64,000 bases of DNA from Crossaster papposus. Lineage: Eukaryota > Echinodermata > Asteroidea > Velatida > Solasteridae. The notes beneath the pieces were generated by a model that was not told the DNA's origin, ran no database searches, and saw only the letters and a program-made list of their open reading frames with translations. The position numbers and the translations under genes were made by a program. The stretch lies in contig JBAIAA010000117.1 in NCBI GenBank assembly GCA_037893245.1, positions 2,790,001 through 2,854,000 on the forward strand, in the 5' to 3' direction. This document shows, piece after piece, positions 1 through 12,115 of this stretch. Every line of letters begins with the position of its first letter. Positions within the stretch are counted from its first letter, which is position 1.

Positions 1-908
1 GTAGCTTCTAGAGGGGGGTCACAATTCTTAAAATGTGAATGCCTATTTCATGTTCATCCCATGGTCTATGATGGCCGTTGGTGCTAGTTTACTTTTAAGT
101 ACGTAAATCTGTTGTAATTTTCAAATAATGGAGTACTGTAAGGAATACCTTTGCAATGTACGGACAGAATTTGTGAAGCATTCAGTGTATCTCCCAGGGA
201 TAACAAATTGTTCAAAAATGTGTAGAATATACAATAGAAGTGTCAAACTTGAAAATGTTCTTTAACCACATTTTTAGGTGCATGTGATTTGAATAAATCA
301 TAGTATTGTGAAGAAATAAAATTATAATAACGCATTTGTATTTTGGCAAAACAAGAGTCTCATTTACTATTTTTTAGGGATACTCTGATGCTAGATTTAA
401 GATTTGTTTAGGTTCTCCAAAACAAATTCGGGGGTCTCTGAGAAAAACAAACAAGTGGAACACAGGCAAGACACAAGAACTAAAAAAAAATTAAAAACAA
501 AAGAAAATGAAAACAAATTACATGTATGCAAATCTGAATCAAAATTGACATTTATTAAATTAAAAGAATAATCAAGAAATCAAGGGGCCAGTAAAAGTCA
601 TTCAGCTAAGGGAGCAGTCATTTCTATATAAACTTGAGGCCCACTATTGTCCCATGGGTTTTGTACACACCTCTCCCGAAATGACCAACAGAGGATGTTA
701 TTTCACTCGTGAAAGTTTAATTAATTTATTCTAATTAATGTTCAACTTATACCTCTAGCAAAATTGCAATATTCTTGATCAGTAAAATCAGAACTGTCAG
801 GTAATTATCAGGTATTTTTTTATTTGTTTGGGGGGGGACCAGAACTAAAAATATAAATGCCTATATTCAACGCCTAAAACAAGCGCGCGGATCAAGCACG
901 TACGTTAT
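1..908. other. AT-rich single-copy stretch, no gene seen
   Basis: No long reading frame, tRNA-like promoter box or inverted repeat was found. Short A, T and G runs occur, including a G8 run near 828. It is the left flank of the 871-bp array, and homology to the array unit begins at about 909. Confidence 0.6.
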
Positions 909-1115
909 TCCCACAGACTCTCGGAAACCAAAAGAACGCCAGTGTAGGCCGCGAAGACCTATCTCTACATTGTATTGTTGTATAGTGAACCTAAAGTCCA
1001 ACTACAGTCCCTAACGTACCTCACGATACGCCAGACGTTCAGACAGTCGCCGTGGAAGAAAGTGGGATTTAAAAACCGTTCAGGAATGTGCCCGTTGGTG
1101 GACTTGACGACCGGT

Positions 1116-1123
1116 TATAAAAG
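1116..1123 (+). promoter_or_regulatory. TATA-box-like word in the 871-bp unit
   Basis: TATAAAAG follows GACCGGT and is conserved in all copies of both arrays. It matches the metazoan TATA consensus. Whether it drives transcription is unknown. Confidence 0.3.
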
Positions 1124-1387
1124 ATCCAGTAATGTCAAACCCGGCACGAGGGGATAGGTAGTTCAAAGACACAGAGAGCACACAGAGGGGAAACAGTAAG
1201 AACTCAAAATGCACGCGATATACCGACAGTTCTACGAGTATAGTTGTTTACTGAGTTCAGGTTAGTATAGGTATTAAAGATGCCGGCGTGTAAAAGTTCT
1301 TACCAGTCTATTTCAGTAAATTTCAACAAGGAAACCAGAACAAAATTTCTAAAAAGCGAGACTCGTCAGGTGCAGTTCGCTCAGACC

Positions 1388-1427
1388 ATGGGTAGGTTTC
1401 GTCTCGAGACTGCACGACCTACCCCAT
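1388..1427. other. Conserved hairpin in the 871-bp unit
   Basis: GGGTAGGT pairs with ACCTACCC, and the loop contains the perfect palindrome GTCTCGAGAC. The structure is repeated in every array unit. It could be a structured transcript or a protein-binding site. Confidence 0.5.
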
Positions 1428-3223
1428 AAGAACTTTTACGTGGTGTTGGAGAGAGAGAGGAAACCAAATGTAAACATAAAATTACCTTGCAGTCGGTCAA
1501 CTTGCTTTATAGCGCTAGTATACGGAGAAAGGCGTATAACATCGATGGCAGCTGAGGGCGAAGTGTGAACGTGACGCAGGAATTTGAATCATCATTCTAG
1601 CCGAGTGCGCTCCACACGCGCGCGTGTTAAAAACAATTGTTGGCGCGTAGTAATAAAGTAACTAAGAACCGAAGGCTGCTGAAATACGGTGCAAATTAAT
1701 TTCTTGGGTTAAATGGAAAGAAGAATGCAAAAAAGAGAGAGGAAAAGGTAACATGGAGACAAAGTATGTAGTTAAACGGCCCCACAGACTCTCGGAAACC
1801 AAAAGAACGCCAGTGTAGGCCGCGAAGACCTATCTCTACATTGTATTGTTGTATAGTGAACCTAAAGTCCAACTACAGTCCCCAACGTACCTCACGATAC
1901 GCCAGACGTTCAGACAGTCGCCGTGGAAGAAAGTGGGATTTAAAAACCGTTCAGGAATGTGCCCGTTGGTGGACTTGACGAACGGTTATAAAAGATCCAG
2001 TAATGTCAAACCCGGCATGAGGGGATAGGTAGTTCAAAGACACAGAGAGCACACAGAGGGGAAACAGTAAGAACTCAAAATGCACGCGATATACCGACAG
2101 TTCTACGAGTATAGTTATTTACTGAGTTCAGGTTAGTATAGGTATTAAAGATGCCGGCGTGTAAAAGTTCTTACCAGTCTATTTCAGTAAATTTCAACAA
2201 GGAAACCAGAACAAAATTTCTAAAAAGCGAGACTCGTCAGGTGCAGTTCGCTCAGACCATGGGTAGGTTTCGTCTCGAGACTGCACGACCTACCCCATAA
2301 GAACTTTTACGTGGTGTTGGAGAGAGAGAGGAAACCAAATGTAAACATAAAATTACCTTGCAGTCGGTCAACTTGCTTTATAGCGCTAATATACGGAGAA
2401 AGGCGTATAACATCGATGGCAGCTGAGGGCGAAGTGTGAACGTGACGCAGGAATTTGAATCATCATTCTAGCCGAGTGCGCTCCACACGAGCGCGTGTTA
2501 AAAACAATTGTTGGCGCGTAGTAATAAAGTAACTAAGAACCGAAGGCTGCTGAAATACGGTGCAAATTAATTTCTTGGGTTGAATGGAAAGAAGAATGCA
2601 AAAAAGAGAGAGGAAAAGGTAACATGGAGACAAAGTATGTAGTTAAACGGCCCCACAGACTCTCGGAAACCCAAAGAACGCCAGTGTAGGCCGCGAAGAC
2701 CTATCTCTACATTGTATTGTTGTATAGTGAACCTAAAGTCCAACTACAGTCCCTAACGTACCTCACGATACGCCAGACGTTCAGACAGTCGCCGTGGAAG
2801 AAAGTGGGATTTAAAAACCATTCAGGAATGTGCCCGTTTATGGACTTGACGACCGGTTATAAAAGATCCAGTAATGTCAAACCCGGCATGAGGGGATAGG
2901 TAGTTCAAAGACACAGAGAGCACACAGAGGGGAAACAGTAAGAACTCAAAATGCACGCGATATACCGACAGTTCTACGAGTATAGTTATTTACTGAGTTC
3001 AGGTTAGTATAGGTATTAAAGATGCCGGCGTGTAAAAGTTCTTACCAGTCTATTTCAGTAAATTTCAACAAGGAAACCAGAACAAAATTTCTAAAAAGCG
3101 AGACTCGTCAGGTGCAGTTCGCTCAGACCATGGGTAGGTTTCGTCTCGAGACTGCACGACCTACCCCATAAGAACTTTTACGTGGTGTTGGAGAGAGAGA
3201 GGAAACCAAATGTAAACATAAAA

Positions 3224-3261
3224 CTAGACATGTGTTTGTGGACAAACACAGAGCTGTTTCG
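3224..3261 (-). other. Family-1 rolling-circle 3' terminus (CTAG, hairpin, tag)
   Basis: On the plus strand CTAG is followed by the hairpin TGTGTTTGTGGACAAACACA and then GAGCTGTTTCG. Read on the minus strand this is tag, 9-bp stem hairpin, TGT, CTAG, with T following. Similar termini start at 3951, 4491 and 5664, always preceded by A on the plus strand. Confidence 0.7.
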
Positions 3262-4490
3262 AGTCTCTAAAATTACTTTCAATATGTGTGTGGTGGTATT
3301 TTGTGTGTGCCAAATCTCAAGTCGATCAGATTTACTAAAGTGTCAAAGTCAATAGTCTAAAGAAAAACGTGTACAAAACCTATGGGGGATAAATTGAACC
3401 TTTAACGTGACGCCCCGTGACCTTGAATGACGTAATCGTGCCACATTTCTCCTACGACCCTCTGTGGATGGTGGTCTATGTGTGTGCCAAGTCTCAAGTC
3501 GATCGGATTTACTAAGTGTCGAAGTCAATAGTCTAAAGAAAAACGTGTACAAAACCTATGGGGGACAAATTAAACCTTTAACTTGACGTCACGTGACCTT
3601 GAATGACGCAATCGTGCTTAATTTCTTTCAGGAACATCTGGTGGTGGTGTTCTGAGTGTATGGCAAGTTTCAAGTCGGTCGGATTTACCAAAGTGCCAAA
3701 GTCAATAGTCTGAAGAAAAACGTGTACAAAACCTATGGGGAAAATGTTACCTTTAACATGACGTCACGTGACCTTGAATGACGGAATCGCGACGAATTTC
3801 TTCTAGGACCGTCCTTGGGTGGTTGTCTAAATGTATGCCAAGTCTCAGGTCGATCGGATTTACCAAAGTGTCAAAGTGTATTGGCAGAAAAAACGTGTAC
3901 AAATTCTATGGGGAAAAGTGACAAATAAAAAAAAAACAAAAAACAAAAAACTAGACATGTGTTTGTGGACAAACACAGAGCTGTTTCGACTGTCTAAAAT
4001 TACTTTCAATATGTGTGTGGTGGTCTTTTGTGTGTGCCAAGTCTCAAGTCGATCGGATTTACTAAAGCGTCAAAGTCAATAGTCTAAAGAAAAACGTGTA
4101 CAAAACCTATGGGGAAAAAAATGAACCTTTAATGCGATGCCCCGTGACCTTGAATGACGTAATCGTGCCGAATTTCTTCTAGGACCGTCTGTGGATGGTG
4201 GTCTAAGTGTGTGCCAAGTCTCAAGTCGATCGGATTTACTAAAGTGTCAAAGTCAATAGTCTAAAGAAAAACGTGTACAAAACCTATGGGGAAAATATCA
4301 CCTTTAACGCAAAGTCACGAGACCTTGAATGACGTAATCGCGACGAATTTCTTCTAGGACCATCTGTGGGTGGTGTTCTACGTGTATGCCAAGTTTCAAG
4401 TCGATCGAATTTACCAAAGTGTCAAATTGCCATGGCAGAAAAAACGTGTACAAATCCTATGGGAAAAAGTCTGAAGAAAAAAAAGAAAAA

Positions 4491-5583
4491 CTAGAAATGT
4501 GTTTGTGGACAAACACAGAGCTGTTTCGCTTGTCTAAAATGACTTTGAATATATGAGTGGTGGTCTATGTGTGTACCAAATCTGAAGTCGATCGGATTTA
4601 CCAAAGTGCCAAATATATCTTGGTTGCAAAAAACGTGTACAAAACCTATAGGGAAAACTGCACCTTTAATGTGACGTCACATGGCCCATGATGATGTCGT
4701 CATGACGTCATCTTAATTTTCGTCTATAACACATCCTGGAATATTTGCATACCAAGTTTAACCCCAATCAGACCTTTACTTCCAGAGATAGAGGGTCTTA
4801 AAAACTACACCTTTAAAGTGACGTCACATGACCCACGATGACGTCATCATGACGATTATCCTTGTGGCCCTCATAGAGATGGTGGTCGAGGTGTGTACTA
4901 AGTCTCGAGTCGATTGGACTTACCAAAGTGTCAAATTCAATAGTCTGACGAAAAACGTGTACAAAACCTATAGGGAAACTGCGCCTTTAATGTGACGTCA
5001 CATGACACCCGATGACGTCATCGTAATGTCATCTTAATTTTCGTCTATAACACATCCCGGGATACTTGCATACCAAGTTTGACCCCAATCAGACCTTTAC
5101 TTCCAGAGATAGAGGGTCTTAAAAACTACACCTTTAAAGTGACGTCACATGACCCACGATGACGTCATCATGACGATTTTTCTTCTGGCCCCTCTGGGGA
5201 TGGTGGTCGAGGTGTGTTTTAAGTCTCAAGTCGATCGGATTTACCGAAGTGTCAAATTCAATATTCTGAAGAAAAACGTGTACAAATCCTATGGGGAAAA
5301 ATTGCACCTTTAACGTGACGTCACGTGACCACGAATGACGTAATCGTGACCACGAATGACGTAATCGTGACAAATTTCTTCTAGGATCATCTGTGGGTGG
5401 TGGTCTAAGTGTATGCCAAGTCTCAAGTCGATCGGATTTAACAAAGTGCCAAAGTGTATTGTCCGAACAAAAAACGTGTACAAACCCTATGGAGAAGAGT
5501 CTGAAGGAGAAAAAAAAAAAAAAAAAAAAAAAAAATCAGAACGAATACAATAGCTGTTTCGGCTGAAATGCCAAAACAGCTAA
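4491..5583 (-). mobile_element. Nested family-1 element E3
   Basis: It runs from CTAG at 4491 to the tag hairpin at 5552-5581 plus AA, with an uninterrupted body of about 1 kb of 176-bp monomers. It is the simplest complete family-1 element in the window. Confidence 0.6.
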
Positions 5584-5652
5584 AAAAAAAAAAAAAAAAA
5601 AAAAAAAATTTAACGAAAACAAAAGCTGTTTCGGTGAAAAACCGAAACAACT
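5552..5652. other. Two stacked family-1 end hairpins
   Basis: AGCTGTTTCGG faces its complement at 5552-5581 and again at 5624-5652. Each hairpin is preceded by an A-rich leader (forms like AACGAAAACAAA) and a poly-A tract. The second arm in each copy has one mismatch. They are read as 5' ends of E3 and E2. Confidence 0.65.
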
Positions 5653-6832
5653 AAAAAAGAAAACTAGACATGTGTTTGTGGACAAACACAGAGCTGTTTC
5701 GGATGTCTAAGATAACTTTCATTATGTGTGTGCCAAGTCTGAAATCGATTGGATTTGTCAATTTTCCCAAGATATATAAGTTGAAAAATACGTGTACAAA
5801 TCCTATGGGAAAAACTGCACCTTTAAAGTGACGTCACATGACACCCGATGATGTCATAATTACGTCCTCCTATTTTTTGTCTATAACACATCCTCGAATA
5901 CTTGCAAACCAAATTTGACCCCAATCGGACGTGTACTTCCAGAGATAGAGGGTCTTAAAAACTGCACCTTTTGTGTAACGTCACATGACCCACGATGACG
6001 TCATCATGACGATTTTTCTTCTGGACCTCCTGGGGATGGTGGTCGAGGTGTGTGCTAAGTTTCAAGTCAATCGGATTCACCAAACTGTCAAATTAAACAG
6101 TCTGAAGAAAAACGTGTACAAAACCTATGGGGGAAAATTGCACCTTTAACGTGACGTCACGTGACCAAGAATTATGTAATCGCGACGAATTTGTTCTAGG
6201 ACCGTCCTTGGGTGGCTGTCTAAATGTATGCCAAGTCTCAAGTCGATCGGATTTACCAAAGTGTCAAAGTGTATTGGCAGAAAAAACGTGTACAAATCCT
6301 ATGGGGAAAAAGTGAAAAAAAAAACAAAAAAAAAAAACTAGAGATATGTCTGTTCAAGGAACAGAGCATATGGCTTTTTCGCATTTTTTTGTTGTATTGT
6401 TCATTACATTTATGATTTCATTTAATAAATTTCTTTACTTTAATTTTTTCAAAACTGCAAATTTTAAATTATTAATTGGATTATATCTCTCGCGGTTAAT
6501 TTTCAGAAATGTTTAAAGGTTTTTTAATTGTAATTTCCGGTCTAGTGACGTCATATTATCGTGACGTAATTAACAGAAAGCTCGAGAGCTGTCTTAACTT
6601 TGCTATTTAAAGCAACAATCTGGATTATATCTATCGCGGTTGATTTTTAAGCGACGTTTTAAGGTTTTAAGGTCTTTTCATTGTAACTTCCGGTTTGGTG
6701 ACGTCATCAATAAATCTCTTTCTCAATATGTTGTTAGCACGAAGCTGATTATATACACCGGTTATAAAGTGATTTCAGCAAACTTCGCCACACACATCAA
6801 CAGATTATTCATTTTAACCATTTTTCAACCTG

Positions 6833-6848
6833 CCGCTAGAGGGCGCTA
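6833..6848 (+). promoter_or_regulatory. CTCF-like motif (representative of about 20)
   Basis: CCGCTAGAGGGCGCTA matches the vertebrate CTCF core CCACCAGGGGGCGCTA at 13 of 16 positions, and the changes fall at tolerated positions. Exact copies start at 7289, 8336, 9703, 10609, 11645, 13001, 13457, 14263, 14850, 15788, 16374, 18220, 19006, 19592, 20939, 54525, 56403 and 57439, all on the plus strand. Binding is not shown. Confidence 0.5.
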
Positions 6849-6956
6849 TAACGTGTTATGACGTCGCCGGTAATTATTTTGAAAAGTTTATTCTAGCCAG
6901 ACACTAACATCGTTGACAGTAAGTTCATATCATTTTTCAGTTTTAAATTATAAGGC

Positions 6957-6978
6957 ACTTCCGGTTTGGACCGGAAGG
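6957..6978. promoter_or_regulatory. Inverted ETS-type site pair
   Basis: CTTCCGG and CCGGAAG face each other across a 6-base spacer (TTTGGA here; TTTAGA and TTTTGA in other copies). The arms match the ETS family core. The dyad is kept in nearly all family-2 monomers and in the isolated fragment at 50754. Confidence 0.4.
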
Positions 6979-7578
6979 AAGGGTCACGTGATTTCACGCA
7001 CATGAGTTGAAATGAAGATCTTTAATTATTCTATCTATCGAGAGCTGTCTTAACTTTGCTATTTTAAGCAAAAATCTGGATTATATCTATCGCGGTTGAT
7101 TTTTAAGCGACGTTTTAAGGTTTTAAGGTCTTTTCATTGTAACTTCCGGTTTGGTGACGTCATCAATAAATATCTTTCTCAATATGTTCTTAGCACGAAG
7201 CTGATTATATACACCGGTTATAAAGTGATTTCAGCAAACTTCGCTACACACATTAACAGATTATTCATTTTAACAATTTTTCAACCTGCCGCTAGAGGGC
7301 GCTATAACGTGTTATGACGTCGCCGGTAATTATTTTGAAAAGTTTATTCTAGCCAGACACTAACATCGTTGAAAGTAAGTTCATATCATTTTTCAGTTTT
7401 AAATTATAAGGCACTTCCGGTTTAGACCGGAAGGAAGGGTCACGTGATTTCACGCACGCGGGATAAAATTAAGATCCTGGATTATCCTATCTATTGCCAC
7501 AAAAATTAAGTTTCGGTCTTTTGCGGTTGATTTGTTATTGATTTTCAAAGATTAAATCAATTACACCTTTAAGATGAC

Positions 7579-7588
7579 GTCACGTGAC
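7579..7588. promoter_or_regulatory. CRE overlapping a CACGTG palindrome
   Basis: TGACGTCACGTGACC joins a CREB/ATF site (TGACGTCA) to the 10-bp palindrome GTCACGTGAC, the consensus bound by TFEB/USF-type bHLH-Zip factors. A second CRE follows within 20 bases in most copies. The same arrangement occurs in family 1, for example at 3588-3597. Confidence 0.4.
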
Positions 7589-8807
7589 CCCTGATGACGT
7601 AACCATGACGTATTTCTGCGAGACACGAGTTTACTATAGGGTTTTTACCTGGGTGTTAAGTTTTATGGAAATACGACTTTGTTTTTCGTTAAAAGTACTT
7701 TGAATTGTGCAAACAACGTTTACAAAATCTATGGGATTGGATTCTGCGTAGCCGAGAGCCTGTTTACCTACCTGTCGCACACGGTGCCCTTCCCCATAGG
7801 CAATTTGATGACGTCATCCTGTTTCGCTTGTTGGCGGCTAGTGTCCTCTTGGGTGAGCGTACATTTGCATGCACGTACGATGTCAGTAGTAATACATTCG
7901 CTCAATGCATAGTACACTATCAGTGTATACGTACGTACATATACAAGCATGTACACCCCTATTATACGTGTGCCATGCACATATAAGGGGTCAATGCTTT
8001 ATGCGCTTAGGCCAAAACGATTAAATTTCAAGGGTGCCGCAGGGTATGTCCAAGTTCGTTGTTTGCAAAAAAACACACGAAAGTTCGAGAACCACTTTTA
8101 CATTAACCTTTAGAGCAAAAATCAAGATTGTATCTGTCAGGTTAATTTTTTTAGGAATTTTCAAAGGAAAAGGAGTCTTTTCATTCTAACTTCCGGTCTG
8201 GTGACGTCATAATTTTTTCTTCCCGTCAACTTGTTCCTAGCATGAAGCTGATTAAATACACCGGTTATAAAGTGATTTCAGCAAACTTCGCCACACTCAT
8301 CAACAGATTATTCATTTTAACAATTTTTCAAACTGCCGCTAGAGGGCGCTATAACATGTTATGACGTCACCAATACTTTTTTTGAAAAATACATTGTAGC
8401 CAGACACTAACATCGTTGAAAGTAAGTTCATATCATTTTTCACTTTTAAATTATGAGGCACTTCCGGTTTAGACCGGAAGGAAGGGTCACGTGATTTCAC
8501 GCACACGAGATAAAATTAAGATCCTGGATTATTCTATCTATTGCCACAAAAATTTAGTTTCGGTCTTTTGCGGTTGATTTGTTATTGAATTTCAAAGATT
8601 AAATCAATTACACCTTTAAGATGACGTCACGTGACCCCTGATGACGTCACCATGACGTATTTCTGCGAGACACGAGTTCACTATAGGGTCTTCACCTGGG
8701 TTAAGTTTTATGTAAATACGACTTTGTTTTCTATTAAAAGTGACGGGCAGAAAAAACGTGTACAAAGTCTATGGGGTTTAGGTTACTAAAAGAAAAGAAA
8801 AAAGAAA

Positions 8808-8852
8808 CTAGAACTACGTCTGTTCGAGGAACAGAACATAGGGCTTTTTCGC
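8808..8852 (-). other. Family-2 rolling-circle 3' terminus
   Basis: On the minus strand the order is tag GCGAAAAAGCC, hairpin with 7-bp stem, seven bases, CTAG, T. The loop varies (GAG or AAG on the plus strand) while the stem is kept. Other copies start at 6338, 12116, 13928, 15456, 18710, 20056 and 55150. Confidence 0.7.
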
Positions 8853-9834
8853 ATTCACAATTTTTTTTCATTAAATATTTTAAAAATTGAACTTTTAAAC
8901 CATCAAAACAATTTAAAATCATTGAAAACTAATTTAAGTTAATTTAAACAGAGTAAAATGAATTAAAACTGATTAAAACGATGACGTCACACGTTTGTGA
9001 ACTTTTTGTGCAACTATATATCACCTAACAACACAAAATGAGGTGTTATGTTAACACGATCCTTTGCTGAGATATGCCTTCAACGTCTAAAAACGTAATA
9101 ATTCAAATATAATCGTAATATGACGTAATATTTGTCAACATGACGCTAGAGGGCGCTTTAACATTTTATGAAGTCACTGTTAACTTTTTTGTTACTTACA
9201 ACCTAGCCAGCGCCTAACATCGTTGAAAGTAGGTTAGCATCGTTTTCCACTTTTAAATTATAAGGCACTTCCGGTTTGGACCGGAAGGAAGTGTCAAGTC
9301 TTTTTGCATGCAATACAAATTATGAAGACCATGGATTAATCTATCAATTTCCTTAAAAATCTAAATCAGATCTCTTACAGTTGATTTTATATTGATTTTC
9401 AAAGATTAAATTTAGAAATATTTGGTTGCTTGTAATCTGACACTTGATGACGTCATTGTGACGTAATTAACAGAAACTCGAGATCAGTCTTAACTTTGCT
9501 ATTTGAAGCAAACATCTGGATTATATCTATAGCGGTTGATTTTTAAGCGACTTTTTAAAGTTTAAAGGATTTTTTTATTGTAACTTCCGGTTTGGTGACG
9601 TCATAAATATTTCTTTTTCCCAATATGCTCTATAATAAAGTTATTTCAGCAAACTTTGCAACACACATCAACAGATTAATCATTTTAACCATTTTCAACC
9701 TGCCGCTAGAGGGCGCTATAACATGTTATGACGTCGCCGGAATTTTTTTGAAAAGTTTATTCTAGCCAGACAATAACATCCTTAAAAGTAAGTTCATATC
9801 ATTTTCAACTTTTAAATTATAAGGAACTTCCGGT

Positions 9835-12115
9835 TTGGACCGGAAGGAAGTGTCAGGTCTTTTTGCATGTAATACAAATTATGAAGACCATGATTAATCT
9901 ATCAATTTCCTTAAAAATCTAAATCAGATCTCTTATAGTTGATTTTATATTGATTTTCAAAGAATAAATTTAGAAATATTTGGTTGCTTGTAATCTGACA
10001 CTTGATGACGTCATTGTGACGTAATTAACAGAAAGCTCGAGAGCTGTCTTAACTTAGCTATCTGAAGCAAAAATCTGGATTATATCTATAGCGGTTGATT
10101 TTTAAGCGACTTTTTAAAGTTTAAAGGATTTTGTATTGTAACTTCCGGTTTGGTGACGTCATAAATATTTCTCCTTCCCAATGTGGTCTAAGCATGAAGC
10201 TGATTATATACACCGGTTATAAAGTTATTTCAGCAAACTTCGCAACCACTGACCTCTACACCTGGACGGATCATTGTCCATATTCTGCTGTGCTAACACT
10301 TGAAGTCGGCGCGAACTGGAAGTGCAACATGGCGGACCCGAGACGTCACTGCTGTGAGCCAATGAAATGTCCAGGTGTAGAGGTTAGTGGATTTACTCTG
10401 TACGTTTTGTATTTATAAACATTACGTAATACGTATCGTACCAACACCTAGACATTTCATTGGCTCACAGAGTGACGTCGTGGGTCCGCCATGTTGCACT
10501 TCTCCGCATGCCGACTTCAAAATAGAACAATGATGATCTGTCCATGTATAGAGGTCAGTGTTCGCAACACACATCAACAGATTAATCATTTTAACCATTT
10601 TCAACCTGCCGCTAGAGGGCGCTATAACATGTTATGACGTCGCCGGAATTTTTTTGAATAGTTTATTCTAGCCAGACACTAACATCGTTGAAAGTAAGTT
10701 CATATCATTTTTCACATTCAAATTATAAGGCACTTCCGGTTTTGACCGGAAGGAAAGGTCACGTGATTTCACGCACAGGAGATAAAATGAAGATCCTGGA
10801 TTATTCGATTAAATGCCACAAAATTCAAGTTTCGGTCTTTTGCGGTTGATGTTTTATTGATTTTCCAAGATTAAATCAATTGCACCTTTAAGATAAGGTC
10901 ACGTGGGCCTGATGACGTCTTCCTCGTGGTGTCTGTCGGCGAGACTGGAGTTCACTATTGGGTCTTCACCTGGGTCGAGTTTATGGAAATACGACTTTGT
11001 TTTTCCGTTAAAAGTGCTTTGAATTGTGCAAGCAACGTTTACAAAGTCTACGGGGTTGGATTCTGCGTAGCCGAAAGCGTGTTTACCTACCTGTCGTACG
11101 CGGCGCCCTTCCTCATGGGCAACTTGATGACGTCATCCTGTTTCACAGGTTGGCGGCTAGTGTCATCTTGGGTGAGCGTAAATGTGCTTGCACGAACGAT
11201 GTCAGTGGTGATACATTCGCTCAATACATAATGCACTATCGGTGTATACGTACATGTACTAGCATGTATATTATACGTGTGGCACGCACACGTAAGGGGT
11301 CAATGCTTTTTGCACCTAGGCCAAAACGATTACATTTCAAGGGTGCCGCAGGGTATGTTCAAGTTCGTTTTTTGCCCCAAAACACAGGGAAGTTCGAGAA
11401 CTACTTTTACATTAACCTTTAGAGCAAAAATCAAGATTGTATCTGTCAAGTTTAATTTTTTAGGAATTTTCAAAGGAAAAAGAGTCTTTTCATTCTAACT
11501 TCCGGTCTGGTGACGTCATAATTTTTTCTTTCCGTCAACTTGTTCCTAGCATGAAGCTGATTAAATACACCGGTTATAAAGTTATTTCAGCAAACTTCGC
11601 CACACACATCAACAGATTATTCATTTTAACCATTATTCAAACTGCCGCTAGAGGGCGCTATAACATGTTATGACGTCACCACATTTTTTTTGAAAAATAC
11701 ATTGTAGCCAGACACTAACATCGTTGAAAGTAAGTTCATATCATTTTTCACTTTCAAATTATGAGGCACTTCCGGTTTAGACCGGAAGGAAGGGTCACGT
11801 GATTTCACGCACGCGAGATAAAATCAAGATCCTGGATTATTCTATCTATTGCCACAAAAATTAAGTTTCGGTCTTTTGCGGTTGATTTGTTATTGATTTT
11901 CAAAGATTAAATCAATTACACCTTTAAGATGACGTCACGTGACCCCTGATGACGTCACCATGACGTATTTCTGCGAGACACGAGTTCACTATGGGGTCTT
12001 CACCTGGGTTAAGTTTTATGTAAATACGACTTTGTTTTCGATTAAAAGTGACGGGCAGAAAAAACGTGTACAAAGTCTATGGGGTTTAGGTTACTAAAAG
12101 AAAAGAAAAAAGAAA
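9835..12115. repeat. 2.3-kb segment duplicated at 55618-57890
   Basis: The two copies match almost base for base by eye and share the same MITE at the same target site, so the MITE insertion came before the duplication. They lie 45.8 kb apart in the same orientation. Confidence 0.85.
10247..10560. mobile_element. 314-bp MITE with 8-bp target duplication (hAT type)
   Basis: The ends are inverted, CACTGACCTCTA and TAGAGGTCAGTG, flanked by TTCGCAAC on both sides (10239-10246 and 10561-10568). Related satellite copies without the MITE read TCGCCACACACATC or TTGCAACACACATC at this place, as expected of an empty site. An 8-bp duplication fits hAT-type transposition. The inside carries CCAAT boxes (GAGCCAATGAAAT and its inverse), ACATGGCGGAC words like YY1 sites, and GACGTCA-like sequences. 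No coding sequence is present. Confidence 0.85.

Larger units (their letters stand above)
909..3223. repeat. Left part of 871-bp tandem satellite array
   Basis: The sequence starting CCCACAGACTCTCGGAAAC recurs at about 909, 1781 and 2652, a period of 871 bp with only a few substitutions between copies. About 2.66 units are present. The last unit stops at 3223 after CATAAAA, exactly where intact copies continue with TTACC. Each unit holds a TATAAAAG word and a hairpin whose loop is itself a palindrome. The 60-codon open stretch in each copy has no ATG start and looks fortuitous. No known RNA gene was recognised in the unit. Confidence 0.93.
3951..5654 (-). mobile_element. Nested family-1 element E2
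   Basis: It opens with CTAG at 3951 inside an A-rich tract. I pair it with the tag hairpin at 5624-5652 followed by AA. Its own A-rich tract is interrupted by E3. The pairing rests on last-opened, first-closed order and on the shared tag. Confidence 0.55.
3224..6337. repeat. Family-1 satellite, monomers of about 176 bp
   Basis: Monomers share CAAGTCTCAAGTCGATCGG, AACGTGTACAAA, CTATGGGG and a TGACGTCACGTGACC block. They repeat roughly every 175 to 180 bp and form the bodies of elements E1 to E4. Some monomers carry an alternative block with GACCCCAATCAGAC and TTCCAGAGATAGAGGG. No coding potential was recognised. Confidence 0.85.
6338..8807 (-). mobile_element. Family-2 element E5, body with lost or unassigned right end
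   Basis: CTAG at 6338 leads to the hairpin arms TCTGTTC and GAACAGA and the tag GGCTTTTTCGC. The body contains two copies of a 456-bp monomer (6640 and 7096) and a GC-richer block at 7660-8050. It ends in the A-rich tract interrupted by E6 at 8808. No family-2 closing hairpin is left for it. Confidence 0.45.

Noticed and set aside
909-3223. 5S rRNA, U1, U2, U4, U5 or U6 snRNA gene array
   Set aside because: None of the conserved cores of these RNAs was recognised in the unit.
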